Shown piece after piece: positions 62,443-64,000 of a stretch of 64,000 bases of DNA. Numbering within the stretch: position 1 is the stretch's first letter; the number at the start of each line of letters is the position of its first letter. Source of the stretch: Cupriavidus malaysiensis (GTDB taxonomy: Bacteria > Pseudomonadota > Gammaproteobacteria > Burkholderiales > Burkholderiaceae); assembly GCF_001854325.1 (NCBI RefSeq), contig NZ_CP017754.1, positions 2,542,001-2,606,000 on the forward strand, read 5' to 3'. Below the pieces are notes generated by a model that worked only from the letters and a program-made list of their open reading frames with translations, had not been told where the DNA came from and did no database searches. A program made the position numbers and the translations under genes.

Positions 62443-64000
62443 TCAGTCGTTAAAGCCCTTGCCTTCGGCCGCCAGCTTCTTCAGCAGCGGCGCTGCCTGC
62501 CACGCTTCGCCGTGATAGCCCTTGGCATAGCGGGCCATCGCCAGCGCGACGTTGTACAGGCCGACCTGGTCGGCGTACAGCATCGGGCCGCCGCGGAACA
62601 GCGGGAAGCCGTAGCCGGTCAGGTAGACCATGTCGATGTCCGAGGCCTTGGAAGCGATACCCTCTTCCAGGATCTTGGCGCCCTCGTTGACCAGCGCGAA
62701 CACCAGGCGCTCGACGATCTCCTCGTCGGAGATCTTGCGGCGGGTGATACCCAGGTCCTTGGAGTGCTGCACGATCATGTCGTTGACCTGCTGGTTCGGG
62801 TACGGCTTGCGGTCGCCCGCCTTGTAGTCGTACCAGCCCGCGCCGGTCTTCTGGCCGAAGCGGCCCATCTCGCACAGCAGGTCGGCGGTCTTCGAGTACT
62901 GGATGTCCGGCTTGTCCACGGCGCGGCGCTTGCGGATGGCCCAGCCGATGTCGTTGCCGGCCAGGTCGCCCATGCGGAACGGGCCCATGGCGAAGCCGAA
63001 CTTCTCGATGGCCTTGTCGACCTGCTCGGGCAGCGCACCCTCGTCCAGCAGGTAGCCGGCCTGGCGGCTGTATTGCTCGATCATGCGGTTGCCGATGAAG
63101 CCGTCGCACACGCCCGACACCACCGCGGTCTTCTTGATCTTCTTGGCGACCTGCATGACCGTGGCCAGCACGTCCTTGGCGGTCTTGGCACCGCGCACCA
63201 CTTCCAGCAGCTTCATCACGTTGGCCGGGCTGAAGAAGTGCATGCCGACCACGTCCTGCGGACGCTTGGTGAAGGAAGCGATCTTGTCGACGTCCAGCGT
63301 CGAGGTGTTCGAGGCCAGGATGGCGCCCTGCTTGACGACTTCGTCCAGCTTCTTGAACACGGTTTCCTTGACGCCCATCTCTTCGAACACGGCCTCGATC
63401 ACGAGGTCAGCGTCCTTGATGTCGTCATAGGTCAGGGTGGTGGTCAGCAGGCCCATGCGCTGCTCGACCTTCTCCTGCGTCAGCTTGCCCTTCTTGGCGC
63501 TGTTCTCGTAGTTGCGGCGGATGGTGGCGACACCACGCTCCAGCGCGTCAGCCTTCATTTCCAGCATCGTGACGGGGATGCCGGCATTCAGGAAGTTCAT
63601 GGTGATGCCGCCGCCCATGGTACCGGCGCCGATCACCGCGACCTTCTCGATCTTGCGGATCGGCGTGTCGGACGGCACATCGGGGATCTTGCTGGCGGCA
63701 CGCTCGCCGAAGAAGGCATGGCGCAGCGCGCGCGACTCCGGCGTGCCGACCAGGAACATGAAGCCTTCGCGCTCGGCCTTCAGGCCTGCCTCGAAGGGCT
63801 TGAGCGAGGCCGCCACGGCTTCCAGGCACTTGACCGGCGCCGGGAAGTTCTTGGCCATCGCGGTGACGGTGTTGCGGGCGAAGCCCAGGTAGCCTTCCGG
63901 GTTCTCGTGCTTGACCTTCAGGTCGCGCACCTTCGGGTAGGGGCCGGGCGCGGCCGCGGCGTTCCTGGCGAACTGGACGGCGGCGGGCAGGACGTCACCC
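62443..64000 (-). CDS. 3-Hydroxyacyl-CoA dehydrogenase / enoyl-CoA hydratase FadB/FadJ type (5' end cut)
   Basis: At least 519 residues; the frame is open to the window edge, so the N-terminal hydratase half is missing. NAD-binding 'VAVIGAGTMGGGITMNFLNAGIPVTMLEMKADALERG' (about 130-166 of the visible part), 'ASNTSTLDVDKIASFTKRPQDVVGMHFFSPANVMKLLEVV' with catalytic His/Glu, 'GFIGNRMIEQYSRQAGYLLDEG' and a second C-terminal domain. It carries out hydration/dehydrogenation in beta-oxidation. It heads the visible part of the minus-strand block. Confidence 0.94.
   Translation of the reverse strand, partial: GDVLPAAVQFARNAAAAPGPYPKVRDLKVKHENPEGYLGFARNTVTAMAKNFPAPVKCLEAVAASLKPFEAGLKAEREGFMFLVGTPESRALRHAFFGERAASKIPDVPSDTPIRKIEKVAVIGAGTMGGGITMNFLNAGIPVTMLEMKADALERGVATIRRNYENSAKKGKLTQEKVEQRMGLLTTTLTYDDIKDADLVIEAVFEEMGVKETVFKKLDEVVKQGAILASNTSTLDVDKIASFTKRPQDVVGMHFFSPANVMKLLEVVRGAKTAKDVLATVMQVAKKIKKTAVVSGVCDGFIGNRMIEQYSRQAGYLLDEGALPEQVDKAIEKFGFAMGPFRMGDLAGNDIGWAIRKRRAVDKPDIQYSKTADLLCEMGRFGQKTGAGWYDYKAGDRKPYPNQQVNDMIVQHSKDLGITRRKISDEEIVERLVFALVNEGAKILEEGIASKASDIDMVYLTGYGFPLFRGGPMLYADQVGLYNVALAMARYAKGYHGEAWQAAPLLKKLAAEGKGFND

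Overview
The window is high-GC DNA, densely packed with genes, from a beta-proteobacterium of the Burkholderiales, most likely Cupriavidus or a close Ralstonia relative. The main evidence is a 4-hydroxybutyrate dehydrogenase that closely matches, from memory, the C. necator Gbd protein. Supporting evidence is a Bug/TctC-type binding protein, the conserved ygfZ / mltG-tmk-holB-pilZ-tatD block, a DUF4936 gene, and a groESL copy under a CIRCE operator. Taxonomy and product names come from reading the translations; no database search was run.

Layout. 1-5.7 kb: the last codons of an alpha/beta hydrolase, an AraC regulator, a gene-poor stretch, DoxX, a LysR regulator divergent from an azoreductase, and EgtB. 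5.8-10.8 kb: a minus-strand housekeeping operon (mltG, tmk, holB, a PilZ protein, an internally deleted acetyltransferase, tatD, an ankyrin lipoprotein), divergent from ygfZ-DUF4936-NRDE (11.1-13.4 kb). 13.4-22.6 kb: mixed metabolic genes (GNAT, esterase, thioesterase, Bug protein, lipase-like hydrolase), groES-groEL, a nitroreductase and an LLM-class flavin monooxygenase.

22.9-37.5 kb holds the most interesting metabolic block, two convergent operons. The plus-strand operon encodes two amino-acid-type binding proteins, an FAD D-2-hydroxyacid dehydrogenase, a PLP aminotransferase, two ABC permeases, an ABC ATPase, a cysteine-dioxygenase-like cupin, a cystathionine-lyase-like enzyme and an FMO-like flavoprotein. 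The minus-strand operon encodes a 739-residue protein with one cupin and four rhodanese-like domains, an aspartoacylase-type deacylase and, 118 bp downstream, a third related binding protein. With the divergent LLM monooxygenase, the set fits import and breakdown of a sulfur-containing amino acid or thioether conjugate. This is inference; I know of no described pathway with this exact gene set.

37.7-38.9 kb is gbd. 38.9-41.3 kb is an accessory stretch of small unknown genes and gene debris, including a 57-residue zinc-ribbon protein. A macrodomain protein and an aspartate/glutamate racemase follow. 42.7-49.2 kb is a probable insertion: a 1831-residue autotransporter and a decayed IS3-family transposase gene lie between two 91-bp direct repeats.

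49.2-64 kb is one minus-strand run of lipid and acyl-CoA genes: epoxide-hydrolase-like protein, three SDRs, a GST, a class II aldolase, an MDR reductase, a serine hydrolase, two hotdog thioesterases, a FadE-type acyl-CoA dehydrogenase, a thiolase, a nicotinamidase and a FadB/FadJ-type enzyme cut by the window end. The acyl-CoA dehydrogenase, thiolase and hydroxyacyl-CoA dehydrogenase supply beta-oxidation steps.
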